Shown here: in pieces, positions 62,244 through 64,000 of the stretch
How the letters are laid out: each line of letters opens with the position of its first letter
Numbering within the stretch: position 1 is the first letter of the stretch
From: Mantamonas sphyraenae
Taxonomy: Eukaryota > CRuMs > Mantamonadidae
Assembly (NCBI GenBank): GCA_026936335.1
Contig: JAPMXV010000068.1
Span: forward strand, 62,001-126,000
Direction: 5' to 3'
DNA: 64,000 nt
Made by a program: the position numbers and the translations under genes
Notes under the pieces: model-generated
What the model saw: only the letters and a program-made list of their open reading frames with translations
Databases searched by the model: none
Told to the model about the DNA's origin: nothing

Positions 62244-64000
62244 ATGTCCACCCGCAAAAACTACAAAGAGTTGGATTTGGAGCAGAGTGTGCTGCTGGTA
62301 GGTGGCGGAGGAGGAGGAGGGTTGTGGCGAGGGCCCAAGGGTTGACACTCGGTCTTGCGTTTTCCGGTTCCGGCTGCAGGACTGCTTTGGGACGATGGGC
62401 TCTGTGGTGGCGCGAAAGGTGCGGTGTTCGGGAGAGGAGGGAGAGGCGTATGCGAAAATGGAGGAGGGGAAGGAAGAGGCTGCGGGCAAGGGGAAGGGTA
62501 CGGCGGGGGCGGATCACATTCCGCTGGGGACGCTGCTGAAAAAGGTCTGGCCGTACATTTGGCCAAAGGACAACACGGGCCTGCATGCAAGGGTTGTGAT
62601 CTCGTTTGTGCTGCTTGTGGTGAGCAAAGTGATTACGGTGGCGCTTCCGTTGCTGTACCGGCACGTTGTGGACGCGCTGATCAGCAATACGGTGGTGGAC
62701 GGGGCAGATGCGATGACGTGGGTGGTTGTGTACGGTGTGTTGCGGCTGATCAACACGGTGGTGAAGGATCTGCGTCGGCTGGTGTGGATCCGGGTGTCGC
62801 AGTTTGCGAGCAAGACACTGAACGCGGACTTGTTTCGTGAACTGATGGCTCTGAGCCAGCGGTACCATGTGCAAGAGCGCAAGACGGGCGAGGTGTTGCG
62901 TATCATGCAGCGTGGCACGTCTTCTGTGTCGTCGCTGCTGAGCATGCTGCTGTTTTCGATTGTTCCGACTCTGCTGCAACTGCTGTTGACGGTAACTGTG
63001 TTTCTTGCGCTGGACCTGCCTGCAATTGCGGTGGTGGTGGCGATGAGCATCATTTCGTATGCGATGTACACGATTTTCATCACGGAGTGGCGTGCAAAGT
63101 ACAGGCACTGGGCGATCAAGGCGGACAACAAGATGACGCAAGCGGCGACGGACAGCATCCTGAACGTGGCACTGGTGAAGCAGTTTGCAGCGGAGCAGGA
63201 GGCATTGGACCGGTTTGAGGAGCGGATTGAGTATGCGCAGACGGTGATGGTGCGTTCGGAAGAGACGCTGTTTGTGCTGAACGCGGGCCAGACGATCATT
63301 GTGGAGGTGGGGCTGCTCATTTGCATGCTGATTGCAGGGTATGCAGTGACAAGCAGCAGCCTGACGGTGGGCACGTTTGTGATGACGGTGTCGTACATGC
63401 TGTCTTTGATCAGCCCGCTGGGATGGCTGGGGTCGTCGTACAGGCTGCTGAGCAACGCGTTTATCGACATGACGGCGCTGTTCAAGCTGCTGGAGCGGGA
63501 GATTGAGATCAAGGACAAACCGGACGCGGTGGAGCTTGCGTGGGACAAGGACATGGCGGGGGTGAAGCGGCGAGTGGAGTTTAAGGACGTGCACTTTGGG
63601 TACAGCGCAGAGACGCCTGTGTTGAAGGGGGTGTCGTTCAGCGCACAGGGGAACAAGGTGGCGATTGTGGGGAGCAGCGGAGCGGGGAAATCGACGATTG
63701 CCAAGCTGCTGTTCCGCTTCTACGACGTGATGGAAGGAAGCGTGTGTGTGGACGGACACGACGTGCGGGACTTGCAGATGCACTCGCTGAGGCGAAACAT
63801 TGGGATTGTGTCGCAGGACATTGCGCTGTTTTCAGACACGATTATGGCGAACCTGCGTTTTGCACGGAGCGATGCGACGGACGAGGAGGTGTACGAGGCT
63901 TGCCGTGCGGCGTCGATCCACGACTTTATCATGGGGCTTCCGGATGGGTACGAGACACAGGTGGGGGAACGTGGCTTGCGGCTGAGTGGCGGGGAGAGGC
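62244..64000 (+). CDS. ABCB6/HMT1-type half ABC transporter, 5' part (runs off the window)
   Basis: Exons 62244-62297 (18 codons) and 62380-64000+ (phase 0; intron GTAGGT...GCTGCAG, 82 bases) encode 558 visible residues. The transmembrane domain opens with KKVWPYIWPKDNTGLHARVV and contains SQRYHVQERKTGEVLRIMQRGTSSV and FITEWRAKYRHW, all shared with ABCB6/ABCB7/Atm1/HMT1. The nucleotide-binding domain has Walker A GSSGAGKSTIAKLLFRF, Q-loop IGIVSQD and the signature LSGGER at the window end. Members export glutathione or phytochelatin conjugates, porphyrins or iron-sulfur precursors, from mitochondria (Atm1) or into vacuoles/lysosomes (HMT1/ABCB6). No mitochondrial presequence or N-terminal TMD0 is visible, so location is open. 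Walker B and the C-terminus lie outside the window. Confidence 0.9.

Noticed and set aside
59640-62489. Very long minus-strand frame (about 950 codons) opposite PARN
   Set aside because: It is antisense to PARN, is His/Arg/Leu-rich without domains, and arises because GC-rich third positions remove stops from the mirror frame. Only its last part, 59769-60347, is real as exon 1 of the Ax_dynein_light gene 2.
61810-63783. Long minus-strand frame opposite PARN and the ABC transporter
   Set aside because: Composition is His/Arg-rich, with no recognisable motif, while the opposite strand has intact PARN and ABC transporter motifs.
1-64000. Bacterial contig, prophage, CRISPR array or transposon
   Set aside because: GT-AG introns and eukaryote-specific complexes are present throughout; no direct-repeat/spacer arrays, terminal inverted repeats, transposase, integrase or capsid motifs were seen.

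Overview
This window is nuclear DNA from a eukaryote with a very compact, GC-rich genome. The evidence is direct: coding frames are interrupted by GT-AG introns (about 20 can be placed, most 70-230 bases long, often rich in CACACA/TGTGTG), genes are not grouped by pathway, and the products are eukaryote-specific (ATM kinase, Ecm29, PEN-2, TRAPPC13, GPN2, NF-YC, PARN, calpain). All three stop codons are used as stops, so the code is standard. Several genes are specific to motile or ciliated cells (CFAP44, a CPLANE2/RSG1-like GTPase, an LRRIQ1-like protein, two Ax_dynein_light-type proteins), so the organism builds a 9+2-type flagellum. A free-living unicellular flagellate is the natural reading; I cannot name the lineage from sequence alone.

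Layout. 1-6.0 kb: the 5' part of a coiled-coil gene (minus), a three-exon TauD/SyrP-like dioxygenase (plus) and a CUE-calpain (minus). 6.1-14.2 kb: a trehalose-6-phosphate synthase/phosphatase with two GT20 domains, a small possible ASH-domain protein with an apparent frameshift, two small single-pass membrane proteins (minus), PEN-2 with an acidic extension, and a cinnamoyl-CoA-reductase-like SDR. 14.3-23.1 kb: CFAP44, a rolling-stone-like membrane protein (minus), GPN2 and an RSG1-like GTPase. 23.1-32.5 kb: an 8.6 kb exon and two small 5' exons of ATM/Tel1 (minus). 32.5-37.1 kb: type I asparaginase, an SDR and NF-YC (minus), TMEM222 and a second rolling-stone-like gene. 37.1-43.3 kb: Ecm29 (minus), split by an apparent one-base frameshift. 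43.4-50.6 kb: a first Ax_dynein_light protein, TRAPPC13 (minus), a two-TM protein and a SETD9-like SET protein. 50.7-60.3 kb (all minus): LRRIQ1-like protein, a thioredoxin-like protein and a second Ax_dynein_light protein with an EF-hand. 60.4-64 kb: PARN and the 5' part of an ABCB6/HMT1-type half transporter that runs off the window.

Organisation. Genes mostly alternate strand. Start codons of divergent neighbours are usually 42-150 bases apart, so each pair must share a promoter. Stop codons of convergent neighbours are 5-60 bases apart, so their 3' UTRs almost certainly overlap. No stretch over 300 bases lacks a gene. No tRNA, rRNA, CRISPR array, transposon or viral gene was recognised. 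Exon boundaries below were inferred by eye from splice consensus, reading-frame phase and family conservation. They are not supported by transcript data.
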